Shown here: one piece after another, positions 1-5,581 of the stretch
Numbering within the stretch: the stretch's first letter is position 1
How the letters are laid out: each line of letters starts with the position of its first letter
Assembly: GCA_009920815.1 (NCBI GenBank)
Contig: RFZH01000143.1
Span: 1 to 6,051, forward strand
Length of the DNA stretch: 6,051 bases
Direction of reading: 5' to 3'
Source: Paracoccaceae bacterium
Lineage (GTDB): Bacteria > Pseudomonadota > Alphaproteobacteria > Rhodobacterales > Rhodobacteraceae
Program-made: the position numbers and the translations under genes
The notes under the pieces: model-generated
What the model was told of the DNA's origin: nothing
Database searches by the model: none
Seen by the model: the letters and a program-made list of their open reading frames with translations, nothing else

Positions 1-15
1 TAAATAGATCCGAGC

Positions 16-21
16 GGAGGA
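16..21 (+). promoter_or_regulatory. Ribosome binding site of xylB
   Basis: GGAGGA lies 7 nt before the ATG at 29. It is a near-perfect Shine-Dalgarno sequence and fixes the xylB start. The preceding bases 1-15 contain a TAA at 1-3 that could be the stop of an upstream gene, but too little is visible to say which gene. Confidence 0.8.
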
Positions 22-28
22 CGCCAAA

Positions 29-1501
29 ATGACTTATGTTGGAATCGATTTGGGCACCTCTGGGTTGCGGGCTCTTTTGATCGGACAAGACGGAACAGTG
101 ATCGGCGCAACAGAACGACATTATTCTGTGTCAAATCCGTTTCCAGGTTGGTCAGAACAAGATCCGTCCCATTGGACGTACGCGCTTGATCATGCCATGC
201 GGGACTTGGCCACAAAACACGGCGATGCAATGGCACAGCTGCGCGGTATCGGCGTTGCGGGACACATGCATGGCGCGACGCTTTTGGATAAGGCAGGCAG
301 CGTATTACGACCCTGCATATTGTGGAATGACACCAGATCGCAATTACACGCCACACAGTTGGATCAAACACCTCGCGTCCGTGATTTGTCAGGGAATATT
401 GTCTTTGCAGGGTTCACTGCGCCAAAGCTGGAATGGGTGCGCGAACATGAACCGGACGTCTATGCGCGTATCGCAACCGTTTTGCTGCCAGCTGCTTATT
501 TGAACTATTACCTGACCGGTGATTATGTCGCGGATATGTCGGACAGCGCCGGCACATCTTGGCTGGATGTGGGTGCGCGGGACTGGTCAGATCACTTACT
601 CGATGTGGGTCACATGCGGCGCGATCAAATGCCCCGTCTGGTCGAAGGGTCAGAACCCGCAGGACATCTGCGCGACGACCTGCGCCACGCTTGGGGGATT
701 AACGGACCCGTCACCATCGCAGGGGGCGCGGGCGATAATGCCGCCGCCGCCTGTGGCATTGGCGCGCTGAACGAAGGCGTCGGTTTTGTATCCTTGGGTA
801 CCTCTGGCGTCCTATTGGCGGCCCGCGACGGGTACCGACCCGCACCTCAAACCGCATTGCATACGTTTTGCCATGCCGTACCGGGACGCTGGTATCAAAT
901 GGGCGTGATGTTGTCTGCGACCGATTGCTTAAATTGGCTTTCGACGATCGCGGGGAAATCACCTGCCGAGCTGACACATGCACTTGGCACCACGCTGCGC
1001 GCACCGTCACATCTGCGCTTTCTCCCCTATCTTTCGGGGGAACGCACACCTCACAACGATGCTGATATTCGGGGGGCATTTGTCGGGCTAAGCACATCAA
1101 CCACGCTTGAGGACATGACACAAGCCGTGCTGGAAGGCGTCGCGTTCGGTCTGCGCGACAGCTATGAGGCCTTGCGCAAAACAGGGGCGACATTCGACAG
1201 CCTGATCGCAATCGGCGGCGGATCTGCATCGCGATACTGGTTAGAAGTGATTGCAACAGTTTTGAATGTTCCCTTGACGCTGCCTGCCAAAGGTGAATTC
1301 GGCGCAGCGCTTGGCGCCGCGCGCTTGGCGCACTGCGCAGCAACCGGCGAACAGCCTGAAACGATCATGACCCGTCCGGACATGGCTGATCAGATTGATC
1401 CAAATCCACATCTTAGCGATGCATTTGAAAACGCATACCGAACTTTTCGTGCAGCTTATCCCGCCGTCAAATCGATCCCAAAGGATGATGCAAACAATTA
1501 A
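29..1501 (+). CDS. xylB: Xylulokinase (D-xylulose kinase), FGGY family
   Basis: Predicted to phosphorylate D-xylulose to D-xylulose 5-phosphate with ATP, the cytoplasmic step that feeds xylose into the pentose phosphate pathway. The 490-residue product is close to the 484 residues of E. coli XylB and matches it along its length from memory. Visible motifs are the N-terminal phosphate-binding segment GIDLGTSG (residues 5-12), GWSEQDP (40-46), the substrate-site segment GHMHGATLLD (78-87), RPCILWNDTR (94-103), GGAGDNAAA (232-240) with the presumed catalytic base Asp236 (Asp233 in E. coli), SLGTSGV (255-261), FLPYLSGERTPHN (331-343) and the second-domain nucleotide-site motif GGGSASRYW (396-404). 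The start is fixed by GGAGGA at 16-21, 7 nt before the ATG. The usual Gln of GQMHGA is His79 here. The gene is intact. The next gene begins 116 bp later and is functionally unrelated, so xylB may close a sugar operon whose earlier genes are outside the window. Confidence 0.95.
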   Translation: MTYVGIDLGTSGLRALLIGQDGTVIGATERHYSVSNPFPGWSEQDPSHWTYALDHAMRDLATKHGDAMAQLRGIGVAGHMHGATLLDKAGSVLRPCILWNDTRSQLHATQLDQTPRVRDLSGNIVFAGFTAPKLEWVREHEPDVYARIATVLLPAAYLNYYLTGDYVADMSDSAGTSWLDVGARDWSDHLLDVGHMRRDQMPRLVEGSEPAGHLRDDLRHAWGINGPVTIAGGAGDNAAAACGIGALNEGVGFVSLGTSGVLLAARDGYRPAPQTALHTFCHAVPGRWYQMGVMLSATDCLNWLSTIAGKSPAELTHALGTTLRAPSHLRFLPYLSGERTPHNDADIRGAFVGLSTSTTLEDMTQAVLEGVAFGLRDSYEALRKTGATFDSLIAIGGGSASRYWLEVIATVLNVPLTLPAKGEFGAALGAARLAHCAATGEQPETIMTRPDMADQIDPNPHLSDAFENAYRTFRAAYPAVKSIPKDDANN

Positions 1502-1577
1502 ATTGCACTTGTAACAATTCGTTAGAATTCTGCAAACATACGGTAACGGTTAGTCAACAACGTGGCCCCCAAAAGCG

Positions 1578-1595
1578 GCGTGACATGATTCACGC
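1578..1595. promoter_or_regulatory. Inverted repeat, possible operator of a CRP-type regulator
   Basis: The arms GCGTGA (1578-1583) and TCACGC (1590-1595) are perfect reverse complements separated by 6 bp. The inner five bases of each arm give CGTGA-N6-TCACG, which differs from the known CRP consensus TGTGA-N6-TCACA only at the outer base of each arm. It lies 22 bp before the preferred TTG start of the ligase and overlaps the alternative ATG at 1585. It could be a repressor or activator site, or a small hairpin in the 5' leader of the mRNA. One 6-bp repeat can also arise by chance, so the call is tentative. Confidence 0.35.
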
Positions 1596-1603
1596 AAGCA
1601 CTT

Positions 1604-1610
1604 GGGAGGA
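1604..1610 (+). promoter_or_regulatory. Ribosome binding site that decides the TTG start of the ligase
   Basis: GGGAGGA ends 7 nt before a TTG at 1618, an ideal arrangement. The upstream in-frame ATG at 1585 is preceded by AAAAGCGGCGTGAC, which has no useful Shine-Dalgarno match. The ribosome binding site therefore points to TTG as the true start codon. Confidence 0.75.
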
Positions 1611-1617
1611 CACATCG

Positions 1618-3588
1618 TTGACACAGCCATCTGGTGGCGCAAACGGATTAAATTCCGTTCCTGCACTGTTGCGTCGTAACGCGCGTGAGATGTCAAACTC
1701 ACCCGCATATCGCGAAAAAGAATTCGGAATATGGCAAACTTGGACATGGGCACAAGCCTTGGACCAAACCCAGCGTTTGGCGATTGGCCTGCTGGATCTA
1801 GGTGTAAACCGTGGCGATTTTATCGCAATCATCGGCCGTAACCGCCCAAGCTTATACATGTCCATGGTTGCTGCCGAAATGGTGGGCGCGGTTCCTGTTC
1901 CGCTGTATCAGGATGCTGTTGCCGAAGAAATGGCCTATGTCCTTGGACATTGCGGTGCCCGCTTTGTCATTGCTGCCGATCAAGAGCAGGTTGATAAGGT
2001 ATTAGAGGTTCAAGACGAATTACCCGACTTTGAACACATGATCTATCTCGATGCCAGTGGCATGCGCAAATACGATCATTCGCGGCTGCACGACTATTCT
2101 AATCTGTTGGAAGTTGGACGCGAGAAACACGATGCGCTATTCCCGGAATTGGCAAAACGCGAAGCAGAGCTAACATTGGATAGCACCTGTGTAATGCTCT
2201 ATACATCGGGGACAACGGGCAAACCAAAAGGCGTCGTCCTGTCGAACCGAAACATTATTCAAACTGCGCAAGCGTCATCAGAATTCGATCATTTGCGCGG
2301 CACCGAGGAAGTGTTGGCATACCTGCCGATGGCATGGGTTGGGGATTTTATTTTCTCGATCGGACAAGCCTATTGGACAGGGTTCTGCGTCAACTGCCCC
2401 GAAAGCCAAGACACAATGGCAATGGATTTACGCGAAATTGGGCCGACCTATTACTTTGCGCCACCGCGTGTTTTCGAAACCCAATTGACAAACGTCATGA
2501 TCCGCATGGAAGACGCAGGCCGTTTCAAAAAATGGCTGTTCGATACATTCATGGCCCATGCGCGAAAAGTCGGCCCACAAATCCTAGACGGCGGCAACGT
2601 CGGATTTATGGACCGCTTGAAATATGCCTTGGGTGAGATTCTTGTCTATGGCCCATTGAAAAACACCCTTGGTTTTTCAAACATCCGCGTCGGTTACACC
2701 GCGGGCGAAGCGATTGGCCCCGAGATTTTCGATTTCTATCGATCATTGGGCATCAACCTAAAACAGCTTTACGGTCAGACCGAGGCATCCGTTTTCATCA
2801 CCCAGCAACCTGATGGCCAAGTGCGTTCCGATACTGTTGGCGTACCTAGCCCGGGCGTAGAAGTGCGCATTGGCGATAATGGCGAAGTATTTTACCGCAG
2901 CCCCGGCACCTTTGTTGAATATTACAAAAACCCCGAAAGCACCGCCGATACCAAAGATCCCGAAGGATGGGTTGCAACGGGCGACGCGGGTTTCTTTGAA
3001 GTAGACACCGGTCATTTGCGCATCATCGACCGCGCAAAAGACGTGGGCAAAATGTCTGATGGCGGCATGTTCGCACCCAAGTTTGTTGAGAATAAATTGA
3101 AATTCTATCCCAACATCCTAGAAGCGGTCGTGTTCGGCGCAGGTCGTGACAAATGCGTGGCCTTTATCAACATTGATATGTCAGCGGTTGGCAACTGGGC
3201 AGAACGCAACAACATCGCCTACGCCAGTTACCAAGAATTGGCAGGACATCCACGCGTTTTGGATGCGATTGCTGGCCACGTGAACGAGGTCAACAAATCG
3301 GTGGCCGAGGACGAAATGTTGTCAGGATGTCAAATTCATCGCTTTTTGGTCCTTCACAAAGAATTGGATGCAGATGACGGCGAATTGACCCGCACCCGCA
3401 AGGTACGTCGTAAGATCATAGGCGAAAAATTTGAAGATCTGGTTAACGCACTCTACGACGGGTCGACCAGCGTCTATACCGAAACCGAAGTGACCTATGA
3501 AGACGGTCGCAAAGGGTCGATCAAAGCCACGCTTGAATTGCGCGACGCACAGGTTGTGCCTGTGGCCACGAAATTAGCGGCAGAATAA
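1618..3588 (+). CDS. AMP-forming long-chain-type acyl-CoA synthetase (ligase)
   Basis: ANL-superfamily adenylating enzyme, predicted to activate a carboxylic acid with ATP to an acyl-adenylate and pass it to CoA in the cytoplasm. With the TTG start it has 656 residues (667 from the ATG at 1585, which lacks a ribosome binding site). In TTG numbering the P-loop-like motif YTSGTTGKPKG is at 195-205, the adenine-site motif YGQTEAS at 385-391, TGD at 454-456, and the hinge segment DRAKD at 471-475. The likely C-terminal catalytic lysine is Lys595 in LTRTRKVRRK, which stands in for the PxTxSGK-type motif of shorter relatives. About 60 residues follow it, including VTYEDGRKG. The length and the RTRKVRR form fit the long-chain fatty acid ligase group (COG1022-like), but the acyl substrate cannot be read from the sequence. 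The stop overlaps the ribosome binding site of the next gene (livG-like), 9 bp away, so the ligase probably acts on what the importer brings in. Aromatic or branched-chain acids are as possible as fatty acids. Confidence 0.9.
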   Translation: MTQPSGGANGLNSVPALLRRNAREMSNSPAYREKEFGIWQTWTWAQALDQTQRLAIGLLDLGVNRGDFIAIIGRNRPSLYMSMVAAEMVGAVPVPLYQDAVAEEMAYVLGHCGARFVIAADQEQVDKVLEVQDELPDFEHMIYLDASGMRKYDHSRLHDYSNLLEVGREKHDALFPELAKREAELTLDSTCVMLYTSGTTGKPKGVVLSNRNIIQTAQASSEFDHLRGTEEVLAYLPMAWVGDFIFSIGQAYWTGFCVNCPESQDTMAMDLREIGPTYYFAPPRVFETQLTNVMIRMEDAGRFKKWLFDTFMAHARKVGPQILDGGNVGFMDRLKYALGEILVYGPLKNTLGFSNIRVGYTAGEAIGPEIFDFYRSLGINLKQLYGQTEASVFITQQPDGQVRSDTVGVPSPGVEVRIGDNGEVFYRSPGTFVEYYKNPESTADTKDPEGWVATGDAGFFEVDTGHLRIIDRAKDVGKMSDGGMFAPKFVENKLKFYPNILEAVVFGAGRDKCVAFINIDMSAVGNWAERNNIAYASYQELAGHPRVLDAIAGHVNEVNKSVAEDEMLSGCQIHRFLVLHKELDADDGELTRTRKVRRKIIGEKFEDLVNALYDGSTSVYTETEVTYEDGRKGSIKATLELRDAQVVPVATKLAAE

Positions 3589-3591
3589 GGA
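3587..3591 (+). promoter_or_regulatory. Ribosome binding site of the livG-like gene, overlapping the ligase stop codon
   Basis: AAGGA begins inside the TAA stop of the ligase and ends 6 nt before the ATG at 3598. It supports this start over the internal ATG at 3658. Ribosomes ending the ligase would uncover or occupy this site, so translational coupling of the two genes is likely. Confidence 0.65.
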
Positions 3592-3597
3592 AACCAC

Positions 3598-4416
3598 ATG
3601 TTAGACGAAACACAAGGATATGTGACAGCCGACGGCCGCAAGATCGGTGGCGTGGTGATGGACATGCGCAACATCACCCTGCGATTTGGTGGGGTCGAGG
3701 CGATCAAGAACATCAGCTTTGACATCCGCGAAGGCGAAGTTCGCGCCATCATCGGCCCGAACGGTGCCGGTAAGTCATCGATGTTAAACGTTATTTCTGG
3801 TTTTTACGTTCCACAAGAAGGCGAAGTTTGGTTCCGTGGCGAACGCCGTGCGCCATTGAAACCTTTTGAGGTGGCGCGCCAAGGGATCGCACGCACGTTC
3901 CAAAACATCGCCCTTTTCGAAGGGATGAGCGTTCTGGACAACGTAATGACAGGTCGTTTGACACAGATGAAAACAGGTCTGTTCAGTCAAGCCATTTGGC
4001 GCGGCGCGGCGGAACGTGAAGAGGTTGAAAACCGCGAAATTTGCGAACGCGTGATCGATTTTCTGGAAATTCAACACATCCGCAAAACGCCAGTATCGCG
4101 TTTGCCCTATGGTTTGAAAAAACGCGTCGAATTGGCCCGCGCCTTGGCATCGGAACCGAAATTGTTGCTGTTAGACGAACCGATGGCCGGCATGAACGTT
4201 GAGGAAAAAGAGGACATGAGCCGCTTTATCCTATCCGTGAATGATGAGTTCGGCACCACAATCGCATTGATTGAACACGATATGGGCGTGGTTATGGACC
4301 TGTCAGACCGTGTTGTGGTTATGGACTACGGCAAGAAAATCGGTGACGGCACACCCGACGAGGTGCGCAACAACCAAGACGTGATCGACGCCTATTTGGG
4401 GGTCTCACATGACTAA
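3598..4416 (+). CDS. livG: HAAT-family ABC importer ATP-binding protein, LivG-like
   Basis: Cytoplasmic ATPase subunit of a branched-chain amino acid/amide-type importer; it would pair with a second ATPase (LivF-like, not in the window) under the two permeases encoded downstream. The product has 272 residues, somewhat longer than classical LivG (about 255), with roughly 20 extra residues before the core. Motifs in order: Walker A GPNGAGKSS (53-61, Lys59), Q-loop ARTFQN with Gln102, signature LPYGLKKR (169-176), Walker B LLLLDEP with Asp193 and Glu194, and the switch His227 in LIEHDMG. The sequence RTFQN followed by ALFEGMSVLDNV and the C-terminal DRVVVMDYGKKIGDG with IDAYLG are typical of LivG/BraF proteins. 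The signature is unusual, with Leu where LSGGQ or LAYGQ has Gln, and Walker A ends in SS rather than TT. All catalytic residues are present. The symbol denotes family; the substrate need not be leucine, isoleucine or valine. Confidence 0.93.
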   Translation: MLDETQGYVTADGRKIGGVVMDMRNITLRFGGVEAIKNISFDIREGEVRAIIGPNGAGKSSMLNVISGFYVPQEGEVWFRGERRAPLKPFEVARQGIARTFQNIALFEGMSVLDNVMTGRLTQMKTGLFSQAIWRGAAEREEVENREICERVIDFLEIQHIRKTPVSRLPYGLKKRVELARALASEPKLLLLDEPMAGMNVEEKEDMSRFILSVNDEFGTTIALIEHDMGVVMDLSDRVVVMDYGKKIGDGTPDEVRNNQDVIDAYLGVSHD

Positions 4417-4516
4417 ATTTTCGACATCTGCAACACGTCGGTATTACGTCGGTATTACGTCGGTATTTTCCACCGACGTTCCTAGCACCGAATACAAGGA
4501 GTACACCAATGTCTGA
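4409..4516 (+). CDS. Possible 35-residue small ORF bridging livG and livH
   Basis: An ATG at 4409 overlaps the last 8 bases of the livG-like gene (ATGACTAA), and the frame stays open to a TGA at 4514-4516, 8 bases into the livH-like gene. The product starts MTKFSTSATRRYYVG and ends EYTNV. It shows no recognised domain, signal peptide or membrane segment. The only ribosome binding support is a G-run at 4398-4402, 6 nt upstream. The three 11-bp repeats lie inside it, and because 11 is not a multiple of 3 each copy is read in a different frame, so the repeat is not a protein repeat. It could be a coupling ORF that carries ribosomes from livG towards livH, or simply chance. Real expression is uncertain. 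Confidence 0.25.
   Translation: MTKFSTSATRRYYVGITSVFSTDVPSTEYKEYTNV
4435..4467 (+). repeat. Three perfect tandem copies of an 11-bp unit
   Basis: ACGTCGGTATT occurs at 4435-4445, 4446-4456 and 4457-4467 without a mismatch or gap, giving a 33-bp array in the livG-livH gap. The flanking bases do not continue the repeat. Such a short perfect array suggests recent slippage, so copy number may vary between strains. The last copy also forms one arm of the hairpin at 4457-4479. Confidence 0.95.
4457..4479 (+). other. Intercistronic hairpin between livG and livH
   Basis: ACGTCGGT (4457-4464) and ACCGACGT (4472-4479) are perfect reverse complements, giving an 8-bp stem and a 7-nt loop ATTTTCC. No T-run follows the stem, so it is not a standard intrinsic terminator. 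The left arm is part of the third 11-bp repeat, and the same arm in copies 1 and 2 could pair instead with larger loops of 29 and 18 nt. The right arm ends 16 nt before the livH ribosome binding site. An mRNA stability or processing element, or a protein binding site, is possible but unproven. Confidence 0.55.
4496..4501 (+). promoter_or_regulatory. Ribosome binding site of the livH-like gene
   Basis: AAGGAG ends 7 nt before the ATG at 4509, a strong match at ideal spacing. It means the livH-like gene can be translated independently of the small ORF that overlaps its start. Confidence 0.75.
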
Positions 4517-5495
4517 TACACTGATTTTTGGAATGGAAGTGTTTCTGAACGGCCTCATGGCTGGGGTGTTATATGCCTTGGTCGCACTGGGGTTTGTGCT
4601 TATCTACAAAGCGTCCGGTATTTTTAACTATGCGCAGGGCGTCATGGCACTGTTTGCGGCGATGACCTTGGTTGGCATAATGGATGGCCAGGTGCCGTTT
4701 TCGCATTTGATCAATGCCGTCTTTGGCACCGAGGTGCATCACTTTGGTTGGCACCTGCCCGCGCTCGTTGGTATTGTGTTGTCCATGGGTATTATGATTG
4801 GTCTGGCGTGGCTGGTACAACAGATCATTTTCCGCCATTTGGTCGGCCAAGAGCCTATCATCCTGTTCATGGCGACCATTGGATTGGCCTATTTCATGGA
4901 AGGTCTTGGCGACCTGATGTGGGGTGCAGACATTAAAAAATTGGACGTTGGCCTGCCACAAGGGATCAACCTTTGGATTGACGAACTGACATTCAACCTC
5001 TTTGATTATGGCTTTTTCATCGATAACCTCGACATTGTCGCGACCGTGATTGCCGCCATTCTGGTCTTGGCCTTGGTGGCATTTTCGCAATACACCAAAC
5101 AGGGCCGCGCGATGCGTGCGGTGGCGGACGATCACCAAGCGGCCTTGTCCGTTGGCATCAACCTAAGCTTTATCTGGGTGATGGTCTGGTCAGTCGCGGG
5201 TTTTGTCGCGCTGGTTGCGGGGATCATGTGGGGCACAAAATCGGGTGTTCAATTCTCGCTGTCTTTGATTGCGCTCAAAGCGCTGCCGGTCCTGATGCTT
5301 GGCGGATTTACGTCAATTCCTGGTGCGATTGCGGGTGGCCTGATCATTGGCGTCGGCGAAAAACTGTTCGAATTCTTGGTCGGCCCTATGATCGGTGGCG
5401 CAACAGAAAACTGGTTTGCTTATGTTCTGGCGCTTTTGTTCCTTGTGTTCCGTCCCCAGGGCCTGTTTGGCGAAAAAATTATCGAGCGGGTGTAA
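4509..5495 (+). CDS. livH: HAAT-family ABC importer permease, LivH-like
   Basis: Inner-membrane permease that should form the transport channel with the LivM-like protein encoded next. It has 328 residues, about 20 more than E. coli LivH. The N-terminus has the family pattern FLNGLMAGVLYALVALGF (12-29) followed by IFNYAQGVMALFAAM (38-52), matching the LivH/BraD hallmark of GINFAHGEF type. Hydrophobic segments lie near residues 11-33, 38-58, 83-107, 114-132, 172-193, 218-241, 251-270, 272-290 and 301-315. The cytoplasmic loop GRAMRAVADDHQAALSVGIN (199-218) is the conserved EAA-like coupling segment that contacts the ATPase, and KALPVLMLGGFTSIPGAIAG (257-276) is the conserved C-terminal stretch. 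The more polar parts at about 60-80 and 140-170 (the second with KKLDVGLPQGINLWIDEL) are probably the extramembrane loops that make it longer than classical LivH. The next ORF starts 2 nt after its stop. Confidence 0.93.
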   Translation: MSDTLIFGMEVFLNGLMAGVLYALVALGFVLIYKASGIFNYAQGVMALFAAMTLVGIMDGQVPFSHLINAVFGTEVHHFGWHLPALVGIVLSMGIMIGLAWLVQQIIFRHLVGQEPIILFMATIGLAYFMEGLGDLMWGADIKKLDVGLPQGINLWIDELTFNLFDYGFFIDNLDIVATVIAAILVLALVAFSQYTKQGRAMRAVADDHQAALSVGINLSFIWVMVWSVAGFVALVAGIMWGTKSGVQFSLSLIALKALPVLMLGGFTSIPGAIAGGLIIGVGEKLFEFLVGPMIGGATENWFAYVLALLFLVFRPQGLFGEKIIERV

Positions 5496-5497
5496 CA

Positions 5498-5578
5498 ATG
5501 ACAGACACAAAGCATTGCGCAGTCAGCGGTACTTTTATCCGCAACGCACCATTACAAACGTCTAAATTGGGAGTGTAA
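5498..5578 (+). CDS. Possible 26-residue small ORF between livH and livM, in the livM frame
   Basis: An ATG begins 2 nt after the livH stop (TAACAATG), and the ORF ends with a TAA 3 nt before the livM ATG. It is in the same frame as livM, so only the TAA and one further codon separate the two reading frames. The peptide begins MTDTKHCAVSG and ends TSKLGV; it is hydrophilic and matches no family I know. No good Shine-Dalgarno precedes it, but stop-start spacing of this kind permits reinitiation. Its last codons contain the livM ribosome binding site, so translating it could affect livM initiation. It may be a leader or coupling peptide, a decayed N-terminal extension of LivM, or chance. Confidence 0.35.
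   Translation: MTDTKHCAVSGTFIRNAPLQTSKLGV
5569..5573 (+). promoter_or_regulatory. Ribosome binding site of the livM-like gene
   Basis: GGGAG ends 8 nt before the ATG at 5582 and fixes that start. The site lies within the last codons of the preceding 26-codon ORF. Confidence 0.65.
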
Positions 5579-5581
5579 ATA

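Larger units (their letters stand above)
1502..1617 (+). other. Intergenic gap between xylB and the acyl-CoA ligase gene
   Basis: This 116-bp stretch is the most likely place for a promoter of the ligase-transporter operon, because all later gaps are shorter and the function changes here. I could not find a convincing -35/-10 pair: TTGTAA at 1509-1514 has no good -10 at normal spacing. A 5-bp inverted repeat (AATTC at 1516-1520, GAATT at 1525-1529) has no following T-run and is too weak to be called a terminator. The right part holds the stronger inverted repeat annotated separately at 1578-1595. Confidence 0.5.

Noticed and set aside
1296..1340. GC-rich direct repeat GCGCTTGGCGC near the end of xylB
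   Set aside because: It encodes the Ala/Leu/Gly-rich helix AALGAARLAH, conserved in xylulokinases, so codon use explains it.
711..1343. 210-codon open frame on the minus strand inside xylB
   Set aside because: It lies wholly opposite a well-supported gene, its product is rich in Arg, Cys and Ser with no recognisable domain, and this is typical of the antisense frame of a gene with such codon use.
1516..1529. Inverted repeat AATTC-GTTA-GAATT as a terminator for xylB
   Set aside because: The stem has only 5 bp, is mostly A-T, and no T-run follows.
1503..1542. Promoter in the xylB-ligase gap (TTGCAC or TTGTAA as -35)
   Set aside because: Neither hexamer has an acceptable -10 element at 16-18 bp spacing; a promoter is likely in this gap but cannot be placed.
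4435..4467. Tandem repeats as a CRISPR-like or plasmid iteron array
   Set aside because: The units are only 11 bp, directly adjacent without spacers, just three in number, and lie inside a transport operon with no replication or cas gene nearby.
4569..5138. 189-codon open frame on the minus strand inside livH
   Set aside because: It is antisense to a membrane protein gene; the His-, Gln- and Asn-rich product is what the reverse of hydrophobic codons gives. No family pattern is seen.
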